Shown piece by piece: positions 42,790 through 51,755 of a DNA stretch of 64,000 nt. The position numbers and the translations under genes were made by a program. Location of the stretch: positions 1 to 64,000 of the IMG/VR virus record IMGVR_UViG_3300023184_000031; one strand, 5' to 3'. Origin of the DNA: a virus. The notes beneath the pieces are model-generated. The model had not been told where the DNA came from. It did no database searches and saw nothing but the letters and a program-made list of their open reading frames with translations. Each line of letters starts with the position of its first letter. Positions within the stretch are counted from its first letter, which is position 1.

Positions 42790-43126
42790 ATATAAAAAAC
42801 AGGCATTATATATTATTATTGGTTTATTAGTAATGTATTCAATGATTTGCCTATTTACACCAAAACCACCAATGCCTATTGATTATAGAGCATCTATTGA
42901 TTCTCTTATTCAATCAAATAATGTATTAATAGACCATCAAAATAAAATTGATAGTATAATTATTATTTATAATGCTAAAGTAGATTCGGTAGATAATAGA
43001 ATTGATAGTGTTAAAGAAAAAACCATTATCATTAAAAAGTATTATCACGAAGTAAGTAGTAAAGTAGATACGTTTCAAATATCACAACTAGATTCATTTT
43101 TTAACGCAAGATATCCACAACCATGA
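42770..43126 (+). CDS. membrane-anchored coiled-coil protein (spanin-like candidate)
   Basis: 118 residues. N-terminal membrane helix (ALYIIIGLLVMYSMICLF, about 12-29) followed by a Pro-rich hinge (TPKPPMPIDYR) and a periplasmic-type coil with IDS repeats (RASIDSLIQ, KIDSIIIIY, RIDSVKEK). Layout resembles Rz-type inner-membrane spanins. Overlaps the preceding gene and the next gene, suggesting coupled translation. No homology established. Confidence 0.5.
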   Translation: MLELLNKYKKQALYIIIGLLVMYSMICLFTPKPPMPIDYRASIDSLIQSNNVLIDHQNKIDSIIIIYNAKVDSVDNRIDSVKEKTIIIKKYYHEVSSKVDTFQISQLDSFFNARYPQP

Positions 43127-43515
43127 AATATCTATTAATTATATTAATATCATTATTACCAATAGCAGTAAAATCACAAGATACATCTATTAAGATATCT
43201 ACATCAACTGCTAGAAGAGTTGCTAAAGATTTAGTGATATGCGATAGTACTAAAGCAATGCTTGAGGTAACTAAAGAACAACTTTCATTAACTGAACAAA
43301 AAGTAGTATTGAAAGATAGTATTATATCTAATCATGTTAATAAAGGATTATTGTATGAAGCACGTATTCAAAACGAACAAGATAAGTTTAAGATACAAGG
43401 AATGTGGGTTAATGATTTGCGCAAACAGAATAAAAAACTTAAAGCTAATTTAATGTTTACTAAAATAGTGCTATCAGTAGCGCTAGGTGGACTAATATTA
43501 CTTTCAGCCAAATAA
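43123..43515 (+). CDS. secreted coiled-coil protein with C-terminal membrane helix
   Basis: 130 residues. Signal peptide KYLLIILISLLPIAVKSQ, a charged coil with VICDSTKAMLEV (about 38-95), and a C-terminal hydrophobic segment (FTKIVLSVALGGLILL). Its start overlaps the preceding stop (ATGA), so the two membrane proteins are a pair, perhaps envelope-disrupting or holin/spanin-like. No endolysin is near. Confidence 0.5.
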   Translation: MKYLLIILISLLPIAVKSQDTSIKISTSTARRVAKDLVICDSTKAMLEVTKEQLSLTEQKVVLKDSIISNHVNKGLLYEARIQNEQDKFKIQGMWVNDLRKQNKKLKANLMFTKIVLSVALGGLILLSAK

Positions 43516-43560
43516 TCGTCCTGCTACCATAGGACTGCCTATCTAGACCATAGGTGCAAG

Positions 43561-43589
43561 AGCTTAATCCCGTAAGGTTAGGCTTTTTT
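43561..43589 (+). terminator. intrinsic terminator
   Basis: AGCTTAATCC pairs (with one bulge) with GGTTAGGCT (43576-43584), then six T. Confidence 0.7.
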
Positions 43590-43591
43590 AT

Positions 43592-43600
43592 ATATTTATT
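43592..43600 (+). promoter_or_regulatory. late-type promoter element
   Basis: ATATTTATT after the terminator and 24 bases before the ATG at 43625. Confidence 0.65.
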
Positions 43601-43624
43601 AATATAAATAACAATAAAAAAAAA

Positions 43625-43966
43625 ATGAAACAACAAATTAACGAAATCAAAAGAATGCAAGAGTTAGCTGGCCTATCAGTAAACAATGAAGCATTTGCTT
43701 CTTTTCAAAATACATTTAAAGATACAAATGATGAAGAGCAAAAACAATCAATGACAAGAGTATATGGAGACGCTGATGATTATCCTAAAGAATTAAATAC
43801 ATTAGTATCAACTTTTATAGGAGCTTCAGATAATTATGCAATCACAAAAGATGGTAACACATTTAATGTTTATAAATACAGACGTATGCTAGATGGTGTT
43901 GGTAATCCAACTCCCTTTACTAGTATAGATGATGCTAAGAAGTTTATACAAAAGGATAATAGGTAA
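43625..43966 (+). CDS. LAGL-tagged small protein
   Basis: 113 residues. Starts MKQQINEIKRMQELAGLSVNNE|AF, combining an N-terminal helix and the RMQxLAGx motif seen at other protein ends. The body is a small alpha/beta domain (NYAITKDGNTFNVYKYRRM). Single-gene unit: terminator and late element before it, another terminator after it. Possible internal head protein. Confidence 0.5.
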   Translation: MKQQINEIKRMQELAGLSVNNEAFASFQNTFKDTNDEEQKQSMTRVYGDADDYPKELNTLVSTFIGASDNYAITKDGNTFNVYKYRRMLDGVGNPTPFTSIDDAKKFIQKDNR

Positions 43967-43997
43967 AACCACTCTTAGGATAGAATCCCTTAGTTAA

Positions 43998-44024
43998 CCC
44001 AACTCCATAAGGTTGGGCTTTTTT
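43998..44024 (+). terminator. intrinsic terminator
   Basis: CCCAAC (43998-44003) pairs with GTTGGG (44012-44017), then T-rich tail. Confidence 0.75.
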
Positions 44025-44026
44025 AT

Positions 44027-44035
44027 ATATTTATA
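44027..44035 (+). promoter_or_regulatory. late-type promoter element
   Basis: ATATTTATA directly after the terminator, 20 bases before the terminase ATG. Confidence 0.7.
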
Positions 44036-44055
44036 TACAATCAATAGTATATAAT

Positions 44056-45651
44056 ATGGCTGAACAAGCTAACATTAAAGATATAATAAAACAGGAATAT
44101 ATAAAATGCGCTATGGATCCCGTGCATTTTTTCCGCAAATATTGTTACATTACCCACCCGGTTAAAGGTAGAGTATTATTTCATTTATACTCATTTCAGG
44201 AAAATACATTAAATGAATTTAGATCTAATCGTTTTTCTATTGTAAATAAATCACGTCAGTTAGGTATTTCTACTCTAGTAGCAGGATACTCATTATGGAC
44301 AATGTTATTTAATAAGGATAAAACAGTATTGTGTATAGCAACAAAGCAAGAAACCGCTAAAGGTATGGTTGAGAAAGTACAGTTTATGTATAATAATCTA
44401 CCAGCTTGGCTACGTGGTAATACAAAACCACTATCAGATAATAAACTCTCACTCAAATTAGCCAATAACTCTCAAATTGTAGCTACATCAGCCGCCTCAG
44501 ATGCAGGTAGATCTTACGCTGTATCTTTGTTACTAATAGATGAGGCCGCGTTTATTGAAGGTATTGATAAAATATACACGAGTATTAAACCAACAATTGC
44601 TACGGGTGGAGGAATTATTGCCTTATCATCACCAAATGGTATTGGTAACTGGTTCCATAAAATGTATACTGAAGCTCAAATTGGTAAGAATGACTTTAAG
44701 CCAATAGAACTAAAATGGAATTTACACCCAGATAGAGTGGCACCAATAGATCCAGGATGGGAAGAACGTGAACGTGCTAATATGTCTCCTAGAGAATTTG
44801 CTCAAGAGTATGACTGTGACTTTTTGGGATCAGGAAACTCAGTCGTAGATTCAGACATATTAACCTTTTATGAGCAAACATACATCCAAGAACCAATCGA
44901 ACGTCGCTTTTTGGGTGGGGATTATTGGATTTGGCAGTATCCAGATTATAGCAAGTCTTATGTGGTGTGCGCTGACATTGCCCGTGGTGATAGTAGTGAC
45001 TATTCTACGTTCCATGTTATCGACATCGAATCCTGTGAACAAGTCGCAGAATATAAATCCCAAATAGGTACTAGAGATTTTGGTAATATGCTAGTATCTG
45101 TTGCTACAGAATACAACAACGCATTATTAGTACCAGAAAACTCAAATATAGGATGGGATGTTGTTAATACTATTATTGAAAAAGGATACCAAAATCTATA
45201 TTATTCTCCTCGCGCTTATGGTGAACTAAATATTGATAAGTGGATGGCTAAAATGGGTACCGATCAAACAGTACCTGGGTTTACTATGTCAGTAAAGACA
45301 AGACCACTTGTTATCTCTAAAATGGAGGCGTATATTCGAGATAGACATTTTATTTTTCATTCTAAACGTTTGCTAGAAGAACTACGTGTGTTTATTTGGA
45401 TGAATGGTAAACCACAAGCACAAAATGGATATAATGATGATTTGGTAATGGCCTTAGGTATTGGATTATTTATTAGAGATACTGGTATTAAATTTAATCA
45501 ACAAGGTATGGATATAACTAGAAAATCTATTGATAATATATCTAGTACAAGATTGGGATATAGTAATATGGCATCCATGCCTGATGGTGTAGCTAACCCA
45601 TACCAAATAGAAACCCCATATGGGTCAGAGGACATTACATGGCTAATATAA
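44056..45651 (+). CDS. 17: terminase large subunit (gp17-like)
   Basis: 531 residues. ATPase part: NKSRQLGISTLVAGYSLW (about 64-80) in the Walker A place, LLLIDEAAF Walker B (159-165, D162 E163), then the SSPNG coupling motif. Nuclease part: YVVCADIARGDSSDYSTF (about 301-318) with the first Asp, and the C-terminal NDDLVMALG. It cuts and pumps DNA into proheads. The normal Walker A Lys (SRQLGKTT in T4) is Ile71 here. The small subunit was not found. Confidence 0.92.
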   Translation: MAEQANIKDIIKQEYIKCAMDPVHFFRKYCYITHPVKGRVLFHLYSFQENTLNEFRSNRFSIVNKSRQLGISTLVAGYSLWTMLFNKDKTVLCIATKQETAKGMVEKVQFMYNNLPAWLRGNTKPLSDNKLSLKLANNSQIVATSAASDAGRSYAVSLLLIDEAAFIEGIDKIYTSIKPTIATGGGIIALSSPNGIGNWFHKMYTEAQIGKNDFKPIELKWNLHPDRVAPIDPGWEERERANMSPREFAQEYDCDFLGSGNSVVDSDILTFYEQTYIQEPIERRFLGGDYWIWQYPDYSKSYVVCADIARGDSSDYSTFHVIDIESCEQVAEYKSQIGTRDFGNMLVSVATEYNNALLVPENSNIGWDVVNTIIEKGYQNLYYSPRAYGELNIDKWMAKMGTDQTVPGFTMSVKTRPLVISKMEAYIRDRHFIFHSKRLLEELRVFIWMNGKPQAQNGYNDDLVMALGIGLFIRDTGIKFNQQGMDITRKSIDNISSTRLGYSNMASMPDGVANPYQIETPYGSEDITWLI

Positions 45652-45658
45652 TTAATAA

Positions 45659-45667
45659 ATATTTATT
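45659..45667 (+). promoter_or_regulatory. late-type promoter element
   Basis: ATATTTATT 17 bases before the portal ATG. Confidence 0.65.
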
Positions 45668-45684
45668 GACATAATAAAACACAA

Positions 45685-47574
45685 ATGGCTGAACAAAATA
45701 CAGGTTTATTTAGTAGATTAAGACGTTTATTTAGTACTGATGTGGTAATCAGAAATGTAGGCGGAAACCAACTAAAAACAATAGATGTTGATCGTATCCA
45801 AGCATATGGTAATGTAAAAACCAATGCTCTTATAGATAGATTTACTAAGCTACACCGCTATGGCGCTAATATGCCATACAACCCAACAATGAACTACCAA
45901 ACACTTCGTATTCAGTTGTATACTGACTATGAAGCTATGGATACTGAATCAATCATTGCCTCTGCTCTTGATATTATTGCTGATGAATCAACACTTAAGA
46001 ATGAAACACAAGAAGTATTACAAATTCGATCACCAGATGAAAATGTACAACGTATATTATATAATTTATTCTATGATGTATTGAATATTGAATTCAATTT
46101 ATGGTTATGGATTAGAAATATGTGTAAATATGGCGACTTTTATTTACATCTTGAGATAGCTGAAAAATTTGGTGTATATAATGTAACACCATTATCAGTT
46201 TATGATATGATTCGTGAAGAGGGTATGGATCCTCAAAATCCATCATACGTTTGTTTCAAGATTGATCCAATGGTGATCGCAGCTGGTGGTATTAATTCAC
46301 GTGTTAAAGATAGAGATGGTAAAATCAAATTTGAAAACTACGAAATAGCGCATTTCAGGCTATTAACTGACGCTAACTATCTCCCTTATGGACGCTCGTA
46401 CATAGAGCCTGCTCGTAAAACATATAAGCAGTATGTGCTGATGAAGGATGCAATGATGCTCCATCGTATAACACGTGCCCCGGAAAAACGTGTATTTTAT
46501 GTTGATATAGGTAATATGCCACCAAACGAGGTTGATGGATACATGGAACGTTTAAAGCAAAAAATGCAAAAAACACCATATATAGATAAAAATACAGGTG
46601 AATATAATCTGAAGTATAATATGATGAACGTGATGGAGGATTTTTATATCCCTCAACGTGGCTCTAACTCAAATACTAAGATTGATACAATTAAAGGTCT
46701 TGAATATAATGCTATTGATGATGTAAATTTCCTACGTGATGAAATGTTAGCGGCGCTTAAGGTACCTAAAGCATTCTTTGGCTTTGAAAAAGATTTGACT
46801 GGTAAAGCTACATTAGCTGCTGAAGATATTCGTTTCGCTCGTACAGTAGAGCGTATTCAGCGTATTGTATTATCTGAACTATATAAAATTGCATTAGTAC
46901 ATTTATATACTCAAGGATTTGATGGTGAAGCACTATCTAATTTTGATTTAGCATTAACAGTTCCATCAATTATATATGAGCAAGAAAAAATTGCTCTATG
47001 GAAGGAAAAGATTGCATTAGCTAAAGACATGCAGGACACTAAATTAATCCCATCTGATTGGATATTCGACAATATATTCCAATTCAGCGAAGATCAATTC
47101 GATGAAATGCGCGATCTAGTAGCTGAAGATATGAAACGTACATTCCGCTTCTCACAAATCGAGAATGAGGGTAATGATCCGGCTAAATCAGGTAAATCAT
47201 ATGGCACACCACATGATCTAGCATCATTGTATGGTAAAGGTAGAGCAGGTATGAATATAGATGGACCTGTCCCTCCAGGATATGATGAAAAACGTCCTGT
47301 TGGTCGTCCTGAAGAAAAAGCATCTATTATAGGTACACAAAAAGATCCATTAGGTAAAGATAGATTAGGTAGTAAAGAAAATGCTACATTATATACTGCT
47401 AATATTCCTGATGAAGGTAGTGGCACACCAAAAAGCTATGGTGCTTTAGCACTAGCTGAAACATTGCGATATAGAGATATGTTAAAAGGTATACCAAGAT
47501 CTGATAAACAAATGGTATTCGAATCGCAACAGGAATCTTCATTATTAGACGAAAAAAATATTAAGGATATATAA
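45685..47574 (+). CDS. 20: portal protein (gp20-like)
   Basis: 629 residues, larger than T4 gp20 (524). Portal-type blocks: MDTESIIASALDIIADEST, GDFYLHLEIAEKFG, THE clip/stem region APEKRVFYVDIGNMPPNEVD, and DVNFLRDEMLAALKVPKAF with EKDLTGKATLAAEDIRFART. These match gp20-type portals. The C-terminal ~120 residues are a low-complexity tail with KRPVGRPEEKAS. Forms the 12-fold head vertex, DNA entry and neck docking site. Placed between terminase and core genes as in T4-like maps. Confidence 0.92.
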   Translation: MAEQNTGLFSRLRRLFSTDVVIRNVGGNQLKTIDVDRIQAYGNVKTNALIDRFTKLHRYGANMPYNPTMNYQTLRIQLYTDYEAMDTESIIASALDIIADESTLKNETQEVLQIRSPDENVQRILYNLFYDVLNIEFNLWLWIRNMCKYGDFYLHLEIAEKFGVYNVTPLSVYDMIREEGMDPQNPSYVCFKIDPMVIAAGGINSRVKDRDGKIKFENYEIAHFRLLTDANYLPYGRSYIEPARKTYKQYVLMKDAMMLHRITRAPEKRVFYVDIGNMPPNEVDGYMERLKQKMQKTPYIDKNTGEYNLKYNMMNVMEDFYIPQRGSNSNTKIDTIKGLEYNAIDDVNFLRDEMLAALKVPKAFFGFEKDLTGKATLAAEDIRFARTVERIQRIVLSELYKIALVHLYTQGFDGEALSNFDLALTVPSIIYEQEKIALWKEKIALAKDMQDTKLIPSDWIFDNIFQFSEDQFDEMRDLVAEDMKRTFRFSQIENEGNDPAKSGKSYGTPHDLASLYGKGRAGMNIDGPVPPGYDEKRPVGRPEEKASIIGTQKDPLGKDRLGSKENATLYTANIPDEGSGTPKSYGALALAETLRYRDMLKGIPRSDKQMVFESQQESSLLDEKNIKDI

Positions 47575-47581
47575 TAATTAT

Positions 47582-47590
47582 ATATTTATT
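47582..47590 (+). promoter_or_regulatory. late-type promoter element
   Basis: ATATTTATT 21 bases before the ATG at 47612. Confidence 0.65.
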
Positions 47591-47611
47591 GGTAGTGCAC
47601 ACTAAACTTAT

Positions 47612-48466
47612 ATGAAAATAAAACATAGTAAATTTAAAAATACTGGTATATTATTTGAATTACTAGTACGCCAAGTAGCATCAGATACAGTATCTGGTAA
47701 AGACTCAGCTGCTATTAATTTGATTAAGAAATATTTTTCCAAGTCAGAATTGGCTAAAGAATATAAACTATACCAGGCTTTAGTTAACTCAAAAGCATTA
47801 ACAGAAGGTAAAGCCGAGTCATTAATTAATGCTACGCTTGAAATATCTTCACGTTTAAATCGCTCTGCACTACGTAAAGAAAAATATAACATTATTAAGG
47901 ATATTCGTGAACATTATGATTTAGAAGATTTTTTTAAATCAAAGATTAACAACTACTCCCAATATGCTGCTGCATTTAATTTAATAGAGGCTCACAACTC
48001 ACTAGAGTTTGTTGAGCCATCTCAAGTTATTGAAAATAAGGTAACACTACTTGAACACATCATACGTAAAGAAGTAAATAAAGATGAAGTAAAAGATCGT
48101 GTAATGGAAGAATATCTTTCAATGGATAAAGGTACGCGCATTTTAGTATACAAAACATTATTAGAAAGATTTAATAATAAATATAATGATATGTCTAACA
48201 CACAGAAATCTGTGTTGAAAGAATACATTAATAATATATCTAATACTGTTAAATTACGTGAATTTGTTAATAATCATTTCGCTGCTATTAGAGCAGAATT
48301 GAATAGATTAAATCAAACAGTAACAGACAAAACAGTACAAATTAAAATACACGAAGTGGTTAATATTCTTAAACCACTTGAGAAAAATCAAAATGTAAAA
48401 GACGACAATATTATTGCTTTACTACAATTCCACCAATTAATATCAGAATTAAAGACAGTAAAATAA
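47612..48466 (+). CDS. conserved head-cluster helical protein
   Basis: 284 residues, all-helical, basic. Start KIKHSKFKNTGILFELLVRQV, then long helices (NNHFAAIRAELNRLNQTVTD; HEVVNILKPLEKNQNV). This gene type lies between portal and protease in related phages but has no named function. Probably prohead core or assembly. Stop overlaps the next start. Confidence 0.6.
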   Translation: MKIKHSKFKNTGILFELLVRQVASDTVSGKDSAAINLIKKYFSKSELAKEYKLYQALVNSKALTEGKAESLINATLEISSRLNRSALRKEKYNIIKDIREHYDLEDFFKSKINNYSQYAAAFNLIEAHNSLEFVEPSQVIENKVTLLEHIIRKEVNKDEVKDRVMEEYLSMDKGTRILVYKTLLERFNNKYNDMSNTQKSVLKEYINNISNTVKLREFVNNHFAAIRAELNRLNQTVTDKTVQIKIHEVVNILKPLEKNQNVKDDNIIALLQFHQLISELKTVK

Positions 48467-49134
48467 TGGATTTAAAAGAATATATCAAACAGCTTGCCCG
48501 TGAAATATTGGATGAAGAAACGGGTACAGGTGCTATTGGTGTTGGTGCTGGTCCTATTATGACACCAAATTGGGTTGCTCCTAAAGGACAAAAAGAAAAC
48601 GCTGCAACTAAAACAGCTAAAAAGCAAGGGTTTACTGTTACTAAAGGTGAAACTGAAATGCCTGGTGATTCTAAAGTAAAAGATTACGTATCATTAACAG
48701 GTAAGAAGAAAAAGAAAGTTAAAATATACCAGGAAAGCGGCTACGATGATCCATCTAAATATGGAGCAAAATCCGAATATGGAGCATCATCACCATATAG
48801 TGCTGCATCTAAATATGGCGCTGCAAGTGAGTATACAAAAAACGAATCACTGACAAATATTGTTAAAGAAGAGTTACTGAACGAAGTAACATACCATAAA
48901 TTCAAAAACGAAGTTAAATTCCGCACTAAAAACGAACAACTACACAAAGCAATACGTGAAGTAAAACGTAAATTACAAGAAATTGATCGTATTGTTGAAT
49001 ATACATCTCGTATGAAGCAAGAATTGAGTGAAGGTGAAGAAGGATTAAAGTACTGGAAAAAAACAGAAAGCAATATAGCAACTATATCAGAAATGATAAA
49101 TCAATTAAACAACAAAATTAAAAACTTATATTAG
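48466..49134 (+). CDS. tagged head-core protein with YGA repeats
   Basis: 222 residues. Tag helix DLKEYIKQLAREILDE|ETG. A Lys-rich middle, then tyrosine repeats SKYGAKSEYGASSPYSAASK, then a helical basic end (HKAIREVKRKLQEIDRIVEY). The position among head genes suggests a core protein like T4 gp67/gp68 in role only. A second IVKEELLNE site in the middle could be another protease site. Confidence 0.55.
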   Translation: MDLKEYIKQLAREILDEETGTGAIGVGAGPIMTPNWVAPKGQKENAATKTAKKQGFTVTKGETEMPGDSKVKDYVSLTGKKKKKVKIYQESGYDDPSKYGAKSEYGASSPYSAASKYGAASEYTKNESLTNIVKEELLNEVTYHKFKNEVKFRTKNEQLHKAIREVKRKLQEIDRIVEYTSRMKQELSEGEEGLKYWKKTESNIATISEMINQLNNKIKNLY

Positions 49135-49136
49135 TA

Positions 49137-49265
49137 ATGGCTAAAGCAAAAGGATCTAGTGATGCTAGAAAAGTTACATTTGGAGCTCGTAAAAAAGGAA
49201 CAGCAAAAAAATCATTCAATAAACACACACCACGACCTAAGAAATACGTAGGTCAAGGACGATAA
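49137..49265 (+). CDS. small basic head-cluster protein
   Basis: 42 residues (MAKAKGSSDARKVTFGARKKG..., ending RPKKYVGQGR), extremely basic. Small proteins with this FG.RK.G.AKKS.NKH.PK.K.Y.GQGR pattern occur near portal/core genes of other phages. Probably nucleic-acid binding inside the head. Starts 2 bases after the preceding stop. Confidence 0.65.
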   Translation: MAKAKGSSDARKVTFGARKKGTAKKSFNKHTPRPKKYVGQGR

Positions 49266-49275
49266 AAGACATACA

Positions 49276-50973
49276 ATGAAAAGTATTAAACAACAGTACA
49301 TCGATCTACGTGAAGGTAATATGTCACAAGCAAATTTCATGCGTAACTTACGTATGACCTTACCTCAATACGTTACTAATTTATCTTCATTTGAAGACTC
49401 AGTTCGTATCCTTAAAAATAAAGGTATATTGACTGAAGCTGATCTTTCTATATCAAAAGATACAGTAGATAAGATGAAAAGTGTCCTTCAAGGATTAACA
49501 GCTAATAATGATGAATATCATAGAGACGGATATACTATGGGTTTCTTTGAAGGTGAGGGTCAAGATGAAAAAGGTAAAGAAATATCTGAAACCGATACTA
49601 ATTCAGGTCCAAATGCTCAGTGGTTAGGAAGCATTAAAGATATTATAGAAGATAAATGGCAAAATGGTGAAATCAAAACATCGGCTGAATATGGTAGTGT
49701 AATGACTAAATTAAGTACTCAACCAGAAGGTATAATAGCTCAATATGGTGAAACTAGTGCTGAAGATGCTGCTAATAAATTACTTAATAGTGTATCTCAT
49801 TTAGGTAGTGAATATGAGCCAGAATCAGGAGAAGATGAAGATTTTGAAAGAGATTATGATATGGATTATAAAGACCCAAATGATCCTTTTGATATGGCTG
49901 AATCATTAAATGAAACAGTATCAGATGATGAGATCATGAAAAAATATAATGAAATGTTTGGTAAAAATCCACAAACTAAATTTGCGGATGTAGCTAAAGC
50001 ATTAAATATTCCTGAAGATCAAGTTAGTGCTGCTTTACAACCGGGAAATATACCTAAATTTGGTTTAAGAGAAGCCAAAGACGAAAAAGGTAAATGGACT
50101 AATACATCTGGTAAATCAATGTATGATCAATTTAAAGAAATTGACAATTTAAATGGTCAAGAAGTATTGATTGGTATTGATTTTGAAATGGAAAAAAACC
50201 ATGATTTAACTAAACAAGAGGCTGCTAAAATTGTAATTAGGAATTTAAAGAAAATTCCAAACTATTATACTAATTTTAAATTGTCAGGTAAAGAAGGATA
50301 CGAACCAGGTTATATTGGCGGGAAATCAGCTCAACCAGAAGCACATCAGATGCAGTATCTTGATAAAAACAGGGGTAATGTAGTTGATAAGAAAAGAGGA
50401 ATGCAACCAGTAAAAGGTGTTGAAAAACCTAAAAAAGATTCTGATAAAGGCGGTGAAACAAATAAAGCAGAAAAGAATATTAAATTAATGTCTCTTATCG
50501 CTAAAACAGTACGTGGCATGAAGAAAATGGATGCGACTGGTGAGAAAATGAAGAAAATTGTAATGAAAGAAGCACAATTAAATGACTTCCCAGGTGAAAC
50601 ACCAGGTAAAATAGCTCAACAAATACAAAATTATATTGATAGCAACCCAACATTACAAAAATATTCAGACGAAATTACATTACAATCAAATCCTGATGGA
50701 TTTTTAAGATTTGGATATTGGGAAACATTACCATCTGATGCTGCTAAAGCATTATCATTGCAATTCAATATTGAACCAGATTATATTGATGCTGATGAAG
50801 ATACTTCAGGGGGAACTTTTTACAGATTAACACCAAAACATACAGCTGGTAAAGTTAATTTAAATAAAGCTGATTTAATGAGAATGATTCGTGAAGAATT
50901 AGCTGAAATAACAGGCGTTTATAGCGGTGATGCAATGGATGCTGAAGACGGAAGTTCATACACAAACGATTAA
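49276..50973 (+). CDS. head-core/assembly protein
   Basis: 565 residues. N-terminal module QQYIDLREGNMSQANFMRNL, RMTLPQYVTNLSSFEDSVR, ILKNKGILTE|ADLS, a block found in other large-phage core proteins; the Glu before ADLS is a possible protease site. The middle is acidic (PESGEDEDFERDYDMDYKDP) and Lys-rich further on. Near the end LMRMIREELAEITG repeats the tag-helix type. Lies between portal and protease, consistent with a scaffold/core role. Confidence 0.6.
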   Translation: MKSIKQQYIDLREGNMSQANFMRNLRMTLPQYVTNLSSFEDSVRILKNKGILTEADLSISKDTVDKMKSVLQGLTANNDEYHRDGYTMGFFEGEGQDEKGKEISETDTNSGPNAQWLGSIKDIIEDKWQNGEIKTSAEYGSVMTKLSTQPEGIIAQYGETSAEDAANKLLNSVSHLGSEYEPESGEDEDFERDYDMDYKDPNDPFDMAESLNETVSDDEIMKKYNEMFGKNPQTKFADVAKALNIPEDQVSAALQPGNIPKFGLREAKDEKGKWTNTSGKSMYDQFKEIDNLNGQEVLIGIDFEMEKNHDLTKQEAAKIVIRNLKKIPNYYTNFKLSGKEGYEPGYIGGKSAQPEAHQMQYLDKNRGNVVDKKRGMQPVKGVEKPKKDSDKGGETNKAEKNIKLMSLIAKTVRGMKKMDATGEKMKKIVMKEAQLNDFPGETPGKIAQQIQNYIDSNPTLQKYSDEITLQSNPDGFLRFGYWETLPSDAAKALSLQFNIEPDYIDADEDTSGGTFYRLTPKHTAGKVNLNKADLMRMIREELAEITGVYSGDAMDAEDGSSYTND

Positions 50974-50979
50974 TATAAT

Positions 50980-51603
50980 ATGAAACAACTACTCATAGAC
51001 CATACACCCTTTAAAATAGCTAAGCTAACGCTTACCGAAGGTAAATCTACCAACGGTAGAATGTTACTTGAAGGTAAACTACAAGAAGCTGAAGTGAAGA
51101 ATGGTAACGGCCGCAGATACCCACGCGAAGTATTAGAACGTGAAGTCAACAAATACATACAAGGACCAGTAAAAAATAACAATGCTATGGGAGAATTAGA
51201 TCACCCAGAATCATCTGTTATTAATTTATCAAATGTATCACACAATATTAAAAAAGTGTGGTGGGATGGTAATGATTTGATGGGACAACTCGAATTACTT
51301 AACACACCATCAGGCAAAATTGCAATGGAACTTGTTAGTGCTGGAATACCATTAGGTATATCATCACGCGGTATGGGTTCTGTTAAGCAAATTGGCGAGA
51401 CTGTAGAGGTACAAGACGATTTCGAATTATTATGTTGGGATTTAGTATCAGTACCATCAACACCAGAAGCATATATGCATCCAGTTGGTAAACTTTCAAC
51501 AATGAATGAAGGTAAAAAATATATTGTTAGAGATTATAGCAGAATCAATTCATTAATAACTGAAATAATTTGTTCACAAACAGGTGTTTGTCCGCTCTGT
51601 TAA
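50980..51603 (+). CDS. 21: prohead core protease (gp21-like)
   Basis: 207 residues, like T4 gp21 (212). Catalytic signs of the S78-type prohead proteases: GELDHPE (His75), PLGISSRGMGS (Ser128/129) and CWDLVSVPSTPEA (Asp154 region). It cleaves scaffold, internal proteins and capsid precursors after Glu during head maturation; likely sites here are LVTE|A in the capsid protein and the N-terminal tags. Three Cys near the C-terminus (IICSQTGVCPLC). Confidence 0.9.
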   Translation: MKQLLIDHTPFKIAKLTLTEGKSTNGRMLLEGKLQEAEVKNGNGRRYPREVLEREVNKYIQGPVKNNNAMGELDHPESSVINLSNVSHNIKKVWWDGNDLMGQLELLNTPSGKIAMELVSAGIPLGISSRGMGSVKQIGETVEVQDDFELLCWDLVSVPSTPEAYMHPVGKLSTMNEGKKYIVRDYSRINSLITEIICSQTGVCPLC

Positions 51604-51629
51604 ATATTTGCGGTTTTCAATATCTACAT

Positions 51630-51638
51630 ATATTTATG
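51630..51638 (+). promoter_or_regulatory. late-type promoter element
   Basis: ATATTTATG; 118 bases before the scaffold ATG, with a hairpin starting at its last base. Confidence 0.5.
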
Positions 51639-51668
51639 GGTAGCCTACAATAAGCTACCCTATTTTTA
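51638..51668 (+). terminator. hairpin after the protease gene
   Basis: GGGTAGC (51638-51644) pairs with GCTACCC (51654-51660), then TATTTTTAT. May end protease transcripts or act in the scaffold leader. Confidence 0.6.
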
Positions 51669-51740
51669 TCCTCATGTAGCTTTGGTATTATAAATCCACA
51701 CATTAAGATTCCCAATAATCTTATTTCCGTAATTAAATTT

Positions 51741-51746
51741 AAGGAG
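51741..51746 (+). promoter_or_regulatory. strong Shine-Dalgarno site
   Basis: AAGGAG 9 bases before the scaffold ATG. Nearly all other genes here lack such a site. Confidence 0.6.
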
Positions 51747-51755
51747 AAAATTTTT

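Noticed and set aside
43516-43590. Structured stretch with two CCATAGG copies considered as a tRNA
   Set aside because: No cloverleaf, T-loop or acceptor stem could be drawn. The 3' part is better explained as a terminator. No tRNA was found in the window.
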